Part shown: piece by piece, positions 1 through 10,400 of the stretch
Position numbering within the stretch: the stretch's first letter is position 1
How the letters are laid out: each line of letters begins with the position of its first letter
Assembly: GCA_963669315.1 (NCBI GenBank)
Contig: OY770021.1
Location: 186,001-250,000 of the forward strand
Length of the DNA: 64,000 nucleotides
Direction: 5' to 3'
DNA from: SZUA-547 sp963669315
GTDB taxonomy: Bacteria > Pseudomonadota > Alphaproteobacteria > Rhodobacterales > Rhodobacteraceae
Made by a program: the position numbers and the translations under genes
Notes under the pieces: generated by a model
What the model saw: the letters and a program-made list of their open reading frames with translations, nothing else
Database searches by the model: none
What the model was told of the DNA's origin: nothing

Positions 1-1265
1 TCGGCGACGATGAAGTTGATTTCATGCTGTGCGAGATCGGCGGCACGGTCGGCGATATTGAGGGCCTGCCATTCTTTGAGGCGATCCGCCAGTTTGCGCA
101 AGACCGCCCGCGCGGCGAATGCGTGTTCATGCATCTGACGCTGCTTCCCTATTTGGCGGCGAGCGGAGAGCTGAAGACCAAGCCGACTCAGCATTCGGTG
201 AAGGAGTTGCGCTCGATCGGCATCGCGCCTGACATTCTGGTCTGCCGGACCGAGGTGGAGATCCCTGAGAAGGAGCGCGGTAAAATCGCGCTCTTTTGTA
301 ACGTCCGGCCCGAGGCGGTGATCCCGGCGATGGACCTGAAATCGATCTATGAGGCGCCGCTCGCCTATCATCAAGTCGGGTTGGACAAGGCGGTGTTGGA
401 CGCATTCGGCATTCGCCCGGCGCCACGCCCGAACCTTTCAAAATGGGATGAGGTGGCGGATCGCGTCTATAACCCTGACGGCGAAGTGCGCATCGCCATC
501 GTCGGCAAATACACCCAGCTTGAAGACGCCTATAAATCGATCGCAGAGGCGCTGACCCACGGCGGCATCGCCAACAGGGTCAAGGTGAAGGCGGAGTGGC
601 TTGACGCGGAGATTTTTGAGGCCGAAGACCCCGCGCCGCATCTTGAGAACTATCACGGTATCCTCGTGCCCGGCGGCTTTGGCGAGCGCGGTACGGAGGG
701 CAAGATCAACGCCGCCCGTTTCGCGCGCGAGCGCAAGGTGCCGTATCTGGGCATTTGCCTGGGCATGCAGATGGCGGTGATCGAGGCGGCGCGAAACCTG
801 GCGAAGATCGCGGACGCCGGGTCGGAGGAGTTCGATCAAGAGGCGGATTCGGACAACCCGCGCTTCAAGCACATCATCTATCACATGAAGGAATGGATGC
901 AGGGCAACGAGACCGTCCAGCGCAAGGTCGATGACGATAAGGGCGGAACCATGCGTCTGGGCGCCTATGACGCGGTATTGACGCCCGGCAGCCAGGTCGC
1001 CGACATCTATGGAGATTGCTCGATTTCCGAGCGGCACCGGCACCGTTACGAGGTCGACATCGCCTACCGCGAGAAAATCGAGGCGACCGGGTTGAGATTT
1101 TCCGGCCTTTCGCCCAATGGCCGCTTGCCTGAAATTGTCGAGATCCCCGGACAATGGTTCGTCGGCGTCCAGTTCCACCCCGAATTGAAATCAAAGCCAT
1201 TTAAGCCGCACCCACTTTTCGCTAGTTTCATCGGCGCCGCGCTTGAGCAATCGAGACTCGTCTGA
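1..1265 (+). CDS. pyrG: CTP synthase, 5'-truncated by window start
   Basis: CTP synthase makes CTP from UTP, ATP and glutamine in the cytoplasm. The reading frame is already open at the window edge (G-D-D-E-V-D-F before the first ATG at 24), so the annotated part lacks roughly the first 130 residues of a protein that is normally near 545 residues. Visible are the synthetase-domain motif CEIGGTVGDIE and a C-terminal class I glutamine amidotransferase domain with the oxyanion segment GGFGERG, the nucleophile cysteine in YLGICLGMQ and the His-Glu pair in GVQFHPE. The methionine at 24 is internal and is not the start. Identification is secure. Confidence 0.97.
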   Translation, partial: GDDEVDFMLCEIGGTVGDIEGLPFFEAIRQFAQDRPRGECVFMHLTLLPYLAASGELKTKPTQHSVKELRSIGIAPDILVCRTEVEIPEKERGKIALFCNVRPEAVIPAMDLKSIYEAPLAYHQVGLDKAVLDAFGIRPAPRPNLSKWDEVADRVYNPDGEVRIAIVGKYTQLEDAYKSIAEALTHGGIANRVKVKAEWLDAEIFEAEDPAPHLENYHGILVPGGFGERGTEGKINAARFARERKVPYLGICLGMQMAVIEAARNLAKIADAGSEEFDQEADSDNPRFKHIIYHMKEWMQGNETVQRKVDDDKGGTMRLGAYDAVLTPGSQVADIYGDCSISERHRHRYEVDIAYREKIEATGLRFSGLSPNGRLPEIVEIPGQWFVGVQFHPELKSKPFKPHPLFASFIGAALEQSRLV

Positions 1266-1289
1266 CGCGCCCCGAAAAGGAGAACCCGA

Positions 1290-1589
1290 ATGTTCGCCCG
1301 CGTAACCACCTATACTCTCGTGCCAGAGCGCAACACGCCTGAAACATGGGCCGAGCTAAAGGCGGATCTGGAAGGTCGACTGCCCAAGGTGCCGGGCCTT
1401 TTGCACACCTATGTGCTCGGCGGACGCGAAGATGGCCGCTGCGTTTCGGTTGCGATTTACGAAAACCGCGAATTCGCCTACGCCGCCGTGCCGAAAACGC
1501 TGGCGATCTGGCAGGATCATATCAACAATCTGGCGGATGAGCCGGATTTGCAGGAATACGAAGTTCTGGCCGATGTCGGCAAAGCCTGA
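1290..1589 (+). CDS. small dimeric alpha-beta barrel (ABM-like) protein
   Basis: A 99-residue protein, 24 bases after pyrG on the same strand, with an AAAAGGAGAA ribosome site just before the ATG. The beginning (MFARVTTYTL), the central GLLHTYVLGG strand and the end with YENREFAYA resemble the ferredoxin-like fold of antibiotic-biosynthesis monooxygenase or stress-responsive dimeric barrel proteins, which bind small molecules or haem-like compounds. No catalytic residue can be named from the sequence, so the fold assignment is an inference and the function is unknown. It may be read through from pyrG. Confidence 0.6.
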   Translation: MFARVTTYTLVPERNTPETWAELKADLEGRLPKVPGLLHTYVLGGREDGRCVSVAIYENREFAYAAVPKTLAIWQDHINNLADEPDLQEYEVLADVGKA

Positions 1590-1635
1590 ACCAGGCGGTG
1601 TGCATTCGGACTGAACGACGCCACTGAAATTGAGA

Positions 1636-1661
1636 AACGGCGCGCCGGACAGCGCGCCGTT
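1636..1661. terminator. bidirectional intrinsic terminator
   Basis: A perfect 10-bp inverted repeat (AACGGCGCGC / GCGCGCCGTT) with a six-base loop lies between two convergent genes. It is followed by TTCTTCGTT on the plus strand and by TTTCTC on the minus strand, so it can end transcripts from both sides. Confidence 0.8.
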
Positions 1662-1675
1662 CTTCGTTGCGAAGA

Positions 1676-4405
1676 TCAGTAACGGTTGAGGTCGGAACCC
1701 AGAGTTGCGTTCATCGCTGCGAGACCGGCCGCACCGAGTTGTGGCCGCCTTTCGCCGTCGCCGATCACAGCAAAGGCCGACCAGAAGAACGGGTGCGAGG
1801 TTTTCGGGTCCGACAGCAATTTGCGTTGCGCCGCGAGCTTCGCATCCGCCATCCCGGTCGTCGATGACGACGCCAGCGTTGAATAGAATTCGCGCATCAG
1901 CTTTTGCGTCGCGTCGTCGTCCACTGACCAGTGAGAAACCACCAGAGAACGGGCGCCTGCGAAGAAGAATGCGCGCGCCAGCCCCGATAGGCTTTCGCCG
2001 CCCGAAGTGCGGAACCCGGTGCCCGCCGCGGACAACGCTCCGCCGCCGCCGGTGTCGCAGGCTGACAGCACCACCATTTCCGCATTCAGATTGAGATCCA
2101 GAATCTCCGCCTCTTCCAGAAGGGCGTCGGAATCTCCTCCGAATTCAAGCGATGTGACCAGCGCCGGTTGCGGCAAGCAGGCCGGATCACGCGCCAGCAA
2201 CCCGTGCGTGGCCAGGTGCAGAGACTGATAGTCTGACAATGGATCGGTCTTGACTGCGGTATCGGTAAAGGCCTCGCCCAGGGTCACGTCCTCAGGCGTA
2301 ACAGGAAGAACGCTGGCGATCGCATCCAGCTCCACCTTTGTGCCCTCAAGCGTGCCAAGGCTCGCAACGCGAGCGAGAGACGGCGCGCAGTCCAGATCGC
2401 CGCCGCGCTGCTCAAACACCTGGAAGATGCCCTCCTCCGTCGCGGCGAACGGGCTGAAATCGCCATATCCCTTGAACGGGCGCGCCGCCTCTGATTTCGG
2501 AATCGCGCGGGTCAGAACGAAGGAGCTTGGGGAGACCGCCGTCGTGATTGACAGGCGTTTGCCGAGAAACTCGACGCCAGAATAGTCGTATTTCACAGAA
2601 CCGCCGGATGCGCCCCACAGAGCGTCCGCGTTAGCCGGAGCGTTTTCGATCAGCAGATCGAAGGGAAGGCTCAGCAAAGACTCGGTCGGCGCCACAATCA
2701 GATGCCGGCGGCCCGCGAGCACGTTTTCGCCCGGACCGAACAGCAACTCATACAGCAGCGAGGCCGCATCGACATTGAACCGACGGATCGATGTGCCGTC
2801 AATCGCCCTTCGGATAGCGCGGACCGCACTGGCCGCGCCGGCGACCGTCAGACCGATATTGTAGGCGTGGAAATCATTACGTCCGATCAAAGTGACCAGA
2901 CCGTCTTTGGTCCCAAGGTTGATGACGGCGACGATCTCATCCTCGGCCAGGGAACTCTGCAGCCTAGACAGAGGAACAGATTCGTCGATCACCAGATCCC
3001 AGTTCGGCGCGGCCTCCCGCAGTTGCAATCGTGTCGCTGACAGCTTGTCCTGCGCTTCAGACAGCCTTTGCTCCGCCACACGCTGCACGTGGACGTCTTT
3101 CTTGCCGGATGCTTCGATCCGATCGAGCTTGGCCGCAGCCCGGTTCACTTCCCGCTCCAGATCCTGCAACTGTCGGATCAAGATGGACGTCTCGCTTGAA
3201 CCCGAGGCGAGGCGCGCCGAAAGCTGCTCCAGCGTAGCTGCGGTGGCGCTGGTCTGAAGCTGTTGAAGCCCAAGGAAAAATTCGGCTTGGGCGCTCGGAT
3301 TTTTGGGATTATTGGCCCCAGGAATCAGCAGTTTGAAATACCGGGAGGCGCGATCATAGGGCACGCCGCGACTTTGCGTGTCGAGGATCGCGATCGCCTC
3401 ACGATAGGTGGCGAGCGCCGCCTGCGACTGACCGGCTTCAACCTGAATCTCCGCTAGCCGCATACGCATCAACGCCTCAGGCCGCGTATTCGCCTCGGAG
3501 CGTCGCAGTCCATTCGCCGCGCCCGTCAGGCCACGGATGGCGCCGTTGTAATCGCCGCGCGTGACTGCGCCTTCGGCCTGAACCAGGGCGACTTGCCCTC
3601 GAAGCCAACTGGCGTAGCCCTCTGGTGCAGCTTTAAGATCTGCGACCGAATTGGCGACATAGGTATCGAATTCGGCATCATCGAGCGCCTGCGCCGCCGA
3701 AGCGCGAACATACCAGGCATGCGCCCGCTGAAGCAGCAATCGGCCTTCGTCGGTGATCAGGCTTCGGCGCAAGCCGACACCCCCAACGCCGCGGTCCAGT
3801 TCGTTCAGAGCGGCTTCCGCCTGTTCGGTGATAACTAGCGCGCCGTCTTCAGCCTGCTCAAGGTTGGCGCGCTGCGCGGCGCCCTCCTGCCCTTGTAGCA
3901 GACCGATTTGCGCAGTGATCGTATTGACCGCTTGCTCGGCGAAACGCGCTGCCTCCCGATAGCGCTGCTGGTTCATTTGGTGTTGAGAAAAGAACAGATC
4001 GGGTTTTCCGCGCGCCACAATATCACGGGAGGCTTTCACAACCGGTATAGTCTGAGCAAATAGCCGGTCGGCCGTATCGTAGTCGCCAAGATTGCTGAGG
4101 TTCAGCGCCAGGTGCAGGGTTTGTTCCGCCTGCGCCTGACGATCCTCTGGGAACAATTCGCGTGCGATCTGGCTGGCCTCGCGATAGGCGCGCTCGGCGT
4201 TCTCAAACTCCAACTGCGTGTTCGAGGCGTAGGCCGCGCGCTCCAGACGGGTCAGCCTCTCGGCTTTTTCGAGCTGCTCCGCAGACGGTGCGTCAGCGCT
4301 GTCGTCGGTCAGAGAGATCTCCTCATCCGGCGGCGTACAGGCGGCCAAGGCGAGGGCGCTGGCGCAACCGATTGCCTTAAGCACGGCGAATACCATTCGG
4401 TTCAT
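1676..4405 (-). CDS. TPR-rich CHAT-domain lipoprotein
   Basis: A 909-residue protein that begins with a lipoprotein signal (hydrophobic stretch ending in the lipobox LAAC, Cys23) and so is probably anchored to a membrane facing the periplasm or surface. Residues of roughly 30-440 are alpha-helical and TPR-like. The C-terminal third is a CHAT domain (caspase HetF associated with TPRs), a caspase-like cysteine protease fold, with the catalytic-type motifs HLATHG (His near 734) and LSACDTGGG (Cys near 783). The ATG at 4405 overlaps the tpsA stop as ATGA, with GAGGAGGAG just upstream, so I prefer it to the GTG at 4411. This coupling places it in the two-partner secretion operon. Its substrate is unknown; the adjacent exoprotein is an obvious candidate. 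Confidence 0.9.
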   Translation of the reverse strand: MNRMVFAVLKAIGCASALALAACTPPDEEISLTDDSADAPSAEQLEKAERLTRLERAAYASNTQLEFENAERAYREASQIARELFPEDRQAQAEQTLHLALNLSNLGDYDTADRLFAQTIPVVKASRDIVARGKPDLFFSQHQMNQQRYREAARFAEQAVNTITAQIGLLQGQEGAAQRANLEQAEDGALVITEQAEAALNELDRGVGGVGLRRSLITDEGRLLLQRAHAWYVRASAAQALDDAEFDTYVANSVADLKAAPEGYASWLRGQVALVQAEGAVTRGDYNGAIRGLTGAANGLRRSEANTRPEALMRMRLAEIQVEAGQSQAALATYREAIAILDTQSRGVPYDRASRYFKLLIPGANNPKNPSAQAEFFLGLQQLQTSATAATLEQLSARLASGSSETSILIRQLQDLEREVNRAAAKLDRIEASGKKDVHVQRVAEQRLSEAQDKLSATRLQLREAAPNWDLVIDESVPLSRLQSSLAEDEIVAVINLGTKDGLVTLIGRNDFHAYNIGLTVAGAASAVRAIRRAIDGTSIRRFNVDAASLLYELLFGPGENVLAGRRHLIVAPTESLLSLPFDLLIENAPANADALWGASGGSVKYDYSGVEFLGKRLSITTAVSPSSFVLTRAIPKSEAARPFKGYGDFSPFAATEEGIFQVFEQRGGDLDCAPSLARVASLGTLEGTKVELDAIASVLPVTPEDVTLGEAFTDTAVKTDPLSDYQSLHLATHGLLARDPACLPQPALVTSLEFGGDSDALLEEAEILDLNLNAEMVVLSACDTGGGGALSAAGTGFRTSGGESLSGLARAFFFAGARSLVVSHWSVDDDATQKLMREFYSTLASSSTTGMADAKLAAQRKLLSDPKTSHPFFWSAFAVIGDGERRPQLGAAGLAAMNATLGSDLNRY

Positions 4406-7400
4406 CGCCACTCCTCCTCATTGCCGCGGTTGGTGAAGGGATCGTCGTCTTCTTCTTCATCCGGCTCGATATCGAGGTCCAGATAGAGGCTTTGGTCGAC
4501 CGGGATTGTTGTCGTGATCGTGCCGAAAGCCGTGCACTGAAGGAAGCTGCCGCCGATGATACAGCCATTGAACTCGTAATCCGGATTGATCCCGATACCG
4601 TCAAGCCCAACAGCGGCTGCGGCCCCTACACCGTCTACCTTCGAGCCCGGACCGCTACCCAGTACGACGGTGCCGAACAGATTGACGAATTCAGGCGCGC
4701 CTCCGTCCCACCCCTGGGTGATCGTCAGGTTGCCGAGATCCAATCCGGCTCCGACATCCCCATTCGTCGTCTGCATCGCGATATTGCCGGAACCGCCAAT
4801 CACGACCGAAGAAACATTGGGGCCGGCGCCGACGGTATGAACCAGTGTCTCGTCGAGCCGCGCGAGATCGATCTCGATATTCGGCCCCTCAAGCTGCGAG
4901 GTGTCCGTGAGCGAAACAAAGAACTCGTTTCCTATCAGAACATCGTTCTTCGCGATCAGGGACAGATCGCCCAGCGGGCTCATGGTATCCACGTCTTCGA
5001 CGCCGAGTTTGCCCGTGATGTAGATATTGTCCGCGCCCTCAAAATGCACGTTCAGCGCGTTTGATTGATTAACGTTCAGGTTCCTCGATGTCAGATCACC
5101 GGTGATCGCAACGTTGCCGTCATTGAAGATCATCAGCTGACCAATAGCGGAACCAGAGAGAGAAAGATCTCCAATATCCACGTCGCCGCGCTCTCCGATC
5201 AGCAGGGTGTTGGACGCATCGATCTGCAGCAGTTCAGCCTCCGACAGCAGAAGTCCGCCGCCGCCGGACAGACCATCGCCCAGCTGCGTCGAACCGCTGG
5301 TCCCGAACAAACTCACCTTCGGCGCATCGATCGGGCCGGTGATGTTCATATCGGGGGCCAGAAGGATAATGCCGAATTCGCTTCCCGTGGCGGTCAAGGT
5401 CCCGATGTTCAGGTCCTTCTTTGCGCCGATGAGAACGTCATTGGCATCCGTGATCGAAAGCGTGCCGTCAAAGGTATTGGGCTGAACCGGAGCGGATCCG
5501 AGGTTCTGGATACTGCCGATATTCCCGCTGAGCAGCACAATATCTGCGCCATTCGGATTCAGCGAAACATCGCCGCTTACATTGATCGTCCTGCCGCTCG
5601 TCTGGGAAATTGCGGACGATGACGCATCCACAAACGCGCCGTTGTTCACATCAAGCGTCAATGCGCCATCGATATTCAGTTGGCCAAGAAGTACACCTCG
5701 ATCCGAGGTGATGGACGTATCATCTCCCGTCACATCTATACGGCTGCTTATCCTGTCCACGTCGACGGCAACTTCATCGCCGACCAGACGAATGACACCT
5801 TCGATCCTATCGCTGGTTACATCGATATCGCCGGTCGCGTCGACATCCAACACGCCTGCAATCTCATCAACGTTGATCGATACGTTGTCGCCGTCGACAG
5901 AAACATTGTCGCGGAAATCCGTTCCATCAATATCCACATGGCTGGTTGCGGTAACGTCCAGTTCTTCAGTGATAATGCCGACGTTCACCGTGACGCTTTC
6001 GCCATCGAGGTCAACATCGCCGGCGATGCCTGTTCCAGCGCTCAGATCGATATCGCCGCTGGAGGAGGCGTTCACATGCCCGAGCACTGCATATGACGTA
6101 ACAACATCGATGTCCCCGATCGCCGTGACGTTCAAATTCAGGTTGTCTAGAATGCCAAGGTCGCCGATTTGTTCAACATCAATCGAGACGTTAGCCCCGC
6201 CGTCAATCGAAACGGCACCAAATATGAAAGTGCCGCTGCCGCCGGAAATATCGACATTGCTCGTCGCGGTTACATTGAGATTCCCGCCAATCGTATCGAT
6301 ATTCGATGTGACGCTGGCGCCATCCAATCGCACGGCGCCAGAAACTGACGTTCCAGTAACGTCGATATCGCCATCAGCGTCGACATCCAGCAAACCGCCG
6401 ATCGAGGCGATCTCGAGCGTAACGTTGTCGCCATCAACGTTAACGTTGTCGGTTACTCCGGTCGTACTCGTGACGCCAACGTCACCATCCGTATCTACAT
6501 CCAGCAAACCGCCGATCGAGGCGACGTCGACCGTTACACCACCGGTCGTATCGACAGTGACATTATTGCTGAAAGTGGAGCCGTCGATGTCCACGGTTCC
6601 GGACGCATCGACATCCACGGCACCGCCGATTGTATCGACATCTATCGAAACGCCGGCACTGCTGTTGACGTCGACGCCGCCGCCGACACTCGTTCCATCG
6701 ATATCCACATCGCTTGTCGCCGAGGCGTCGATCGATCCACCGATGGACGCGATATCGATCGTCACGCTCACGCCATCAACATTGACGTCGCCGGTGACGG
6801 AGGCGCCGTTGACGGTCACGTCATTCGTCGAAATGATGGTCAGGCTGTCGCTCGCATCGGTGCCGAAGGTGCTGCCTGAATTCGTCAGGCTGACGCTGCT
6901 CGACGCGCCGGTGACCTCGATAAAGGTCGCCCCTCCGATATCGAAGGCCGCGTTCGAGTCGACATCGCCCACAACCTCCAAGGACAGGTCGCCTGAAACA
7001 TCGAGTGTGCCGAAGGCGATGTCGCCGACCGCGTCGCGCAGCGCCAGAGAATTGGCTGGAGTCGTGCCGCCAATCTCGAAGTAGCTGAAATCATTGGGAG
7101 AGGACGCTTCGAGCAGGTCGATATCGACACCTGCGGCGTTCACGTTGACCGTCATCGATGACCCGCCGGTGATGGCGCCGCTCTGCGTGATGTCACCCAG
7201 CGCGTTAACGGTCAGCTGATCGGTGATCTCCGATGCCCCGAACTCAATGCCGCCCGCATCGATTGCTATGGTCGCACTCGATGCGTCAATTGTGACTGCG
7301 CCGCCAAACGTATTGGACGCGTTGGTCAGTGACACGGTTTCGCTCGCCGCGTTGATGTCGGTCAGGCCGGCGACATTGACCTCCTGGCTCGACTGGAACG

Positions 7401-10400
7401 CGCCGTCGTCGATCGAAACCGTCAGATTTCCCGACACGTTGATCGCGGCCGTCGCCGAAACAGAGTCGACGTCCAGGGTCAGATTGCCGGAGCTGCCGCC
7501 CGCGGGGTTCAAGGACGCGCCGCCTAGAGTCAGATCGAAGTCGCCAGTTATCGTTGCGTCATTGGCCGAGGCGATCGTAATGGCGCCGGAGAAGCTGTTG
7601 CTCGCCTCCGTTAGTACGACGTCACCCGTCGTGGAGCCGTTGAAGCTGGATGCGCCAGCGGAAATGCCGGTCCCGCTGTCCTGCGAGATCGCGGTGGCGC
7701 CACCAGCTGCCGCAGCCACGACTGTCAGCGTATTGTTGTTCGTATCGATATCGCCAAGAATAATGGTGTTGGCGTCCCGCAGGGACACAGCGCCACCGGC
7801 GTCAACGCTCACGACGCCGCCAAAATCGTTGAAACTGTCATTGAGCGTTACAGAGGTGCTCGCCGTAAAGCTGGCACCGCCCGTCGCATTGATGTCCGAC
7901 CCAGCGATTGTCGAGGCGCCATCGTCGATGCCCCCGTTCTGCGCCCCGGCAGTCAGCACGCCCGTGGCGTCGATGTCGCCCAAGACGAGCGACGCGACAT
8001 CGTCGATCAGCGTCACGTTGGTTCCCGACGCATCGACCCGGCCGCCGAAGTCCGTTCCGCTGTTATCGAATTCAACCGTCTGGCCGGCCGCGTTGATCGA
8101 GGTCACGCCCGAGACTTTCACGGCTCCGGAATCCGATACGGCGCCGGCCGATGTGATAGTCAAGGTGCCGGATACGTCCGACGCCCCGAAATCGATGGCT
8201 GAATCGGACCGGATGTTGGCCGATCCCACATCCGCGAGCGAGACGGCGCCGCCAAAGGTGTTGGAGGCGTTCGCCATCGTCACATTGAAGTTATCGCTGT
8301 CGATCGTGGTCGTGGCTGAAACATCCAGACTGTTATTGAACGTCACCGTGCTCGACGCGTTGACCACAAGATCGCCGGTCGCATCGACTGCGCCAACGGT
8401 CACCGCGCCGCCGATAAACACGGACGCGCCCGAATTGATCGTGAAATCCTCGCCAATCGATTTGGCGCTGTTGTCCCATTCGCTGACAAACCCGGTCGAG
8501 GTGACGGATACGTCCCCGGTCGTGTCGATCGCGCCCAGCCAGATGCCGCCGGTTTCGCTGATGGTGACGCTCGCCGCCTGAACGCCTGTCGTGAAGCCGC
8601 CCAGATCGGTGCCAGCGTTGTTAAGCGTTATCGACTGTCCGGCTGCATTGATCGTCGTCAGGTTGACGCCGGAGACCACCAACGCGCCGCTGTCGCTTAC
8701 TGCTCCGCCCGCGGTCAGGCTCAGCGGGCCGGTGATGGTTGAGGCGCCGAAATCAAAAGCGTTGGCATCCACGATGGTCGCATTCGCCGCAGTGATCGAA
8801 ACCGCGCCACCGAAATCGTTGGCGATGTTGTCGAGGACGACGGAATCCCCCGCCGCGCTCAGCAGCGTGGTTCCGGTGACGTCGACTGCACCCGTCCCGG
8901 TATCGGAGATGTCGCCTGTTCCGCCAGCGGTCAGAGACAGGTTATTCCCGGTCTGAACCACGCCGTTGTGCAGCGTTATCGCGCCACCCGACGTGACCGT
9001 CACTGCGCCTGTGGCCGATACGCCGTCCAATGTCACAGAGCCCGTCCCACCGGCGGTAATAACGGACACGGTCCCGCCCGACGTGATGTCAGCGAGATCG
9101 GCATATCCGGTCACAGCAGTAACGCTGACCGAAGTGGTCGCGCTCATATCAGTCTGATCGATATCCACGCTGCCAGTCGCGAGGGCGGTAAATGTCGTGC
9201 CCGCTGAGATCGATTCGGCAGGGACGGTGACGTCAAAAATGCTGCCGGAAGCGGTAAGCTGAATTGAACCGTCGGAGGAAATCGAGTCGTAAATGACAAT
9301 CGATCCGCCAGAAGTGATGCTGACGGATTCAGACGCGGTGACCTCGCCCAAAGCGATCGAGTTCACGTCGACCACGCTGAAGATATCGGCGGATCCGCTG
9401 ACTGCATCGGCCGAGGACGAAAATGCGTTGCCCGCATTGGTCAGCAACACGTCATCGCCTGCGTTCAAATCGGCCAGGCCGGTGACAGTAAGATTGGCGG
9501 TCAGATTATCTGGAACGTCAAAGTCGATGCCAGGGTCGAACACACCCAGCGTCCCTCCAAGCCCGAAGAAATTATCAATAAACGTGTCTGGATTATTCTC
9601 GCCGCTAAACTGAGTGATTGACTCACCTGCGTTGATCGTCAGATCGCCAGTGATGGTCGTCGTTGCGATAGTGCCGGTCGCGCCGTCAATGAACTGCACC
9701 GTACCGCTGGCGTTCAAGATCAGATCCAGATTGGTCACCAGGCCATCGACATAGATGTCGTCGCTGGTCTCGAATCCAACGCCATCGACGGTCGGCTCAG
9801 CCTCCAATATGTCGATCTGGGCGTTGCTGAGATATGTGGTCGAAGCAGCGTCGATGCCCCAAGTGTCCGTACCTGTCTTGATATAATCATCCTCGCCGAT
9901 CAGGAAGTCCCTGCCCGGCTGGGCCACGAAAGTCACCGTGCCGGAGACATTATTGAACGTGTCGCCATCGAAGATGAAGTTCGGCGCACTGAAGCTGAAA
10001 TCATCCGCGTCGATGGTGCCCAACGTCAGCGTGTCCGTGGTAGCGATGAACACAACTTCGCCGGTCAGGGAGACAGAGCCCCCGAAATCATTGGCCAAAT
10101 CGTCAAGGGTGATGTCGCCGTCGGCGATGACGCTGGTCGTGCCGCTGACATCTACTGGGCCGCTTTGGGTGACGTCGCCTTCTCCCGTCGTCGTATCCGT
10201 CGTCGTCAGAGAGAAATTGCCCGTCAGATCGAGGTCCGCGATATCAAGCCCATCGTCAGAGTCGACGATGGTGGTGTTCGCCGCCGCAATGTCGATCGAG
10301 CCGAAGTCGTTGCCGGCATTGTCCAGAATGACGTCGGCTGCGCCGACATTCGCCGTCAGCAGGCCGCCGACGACCACACTGTTGCCAGGGGCGCCGTCTG

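Noticed and set aside
5650..6830. Regular repeats at about 114-base spacing, possible CRISPR-like array
   Set aside because: They are in frame within tpsA, encode a 38-residue repeat, and the units diverge across their whole length instead of alternating conserved repeats with unique spacers; no cas genes are present.
5582..7084. A 500-residue plus-strand open frame, with others such as 7223-8581 and 9938-10837, opposite tpsA
   Set aside because: They are antisense to a repetitive Asp/Ser/Thr/Val-rich coding sequence whose codons rarely give stops on the other strand; their products are low-complexity Ser/Pro/Val/Thr strings without motifs or ribosome sites.
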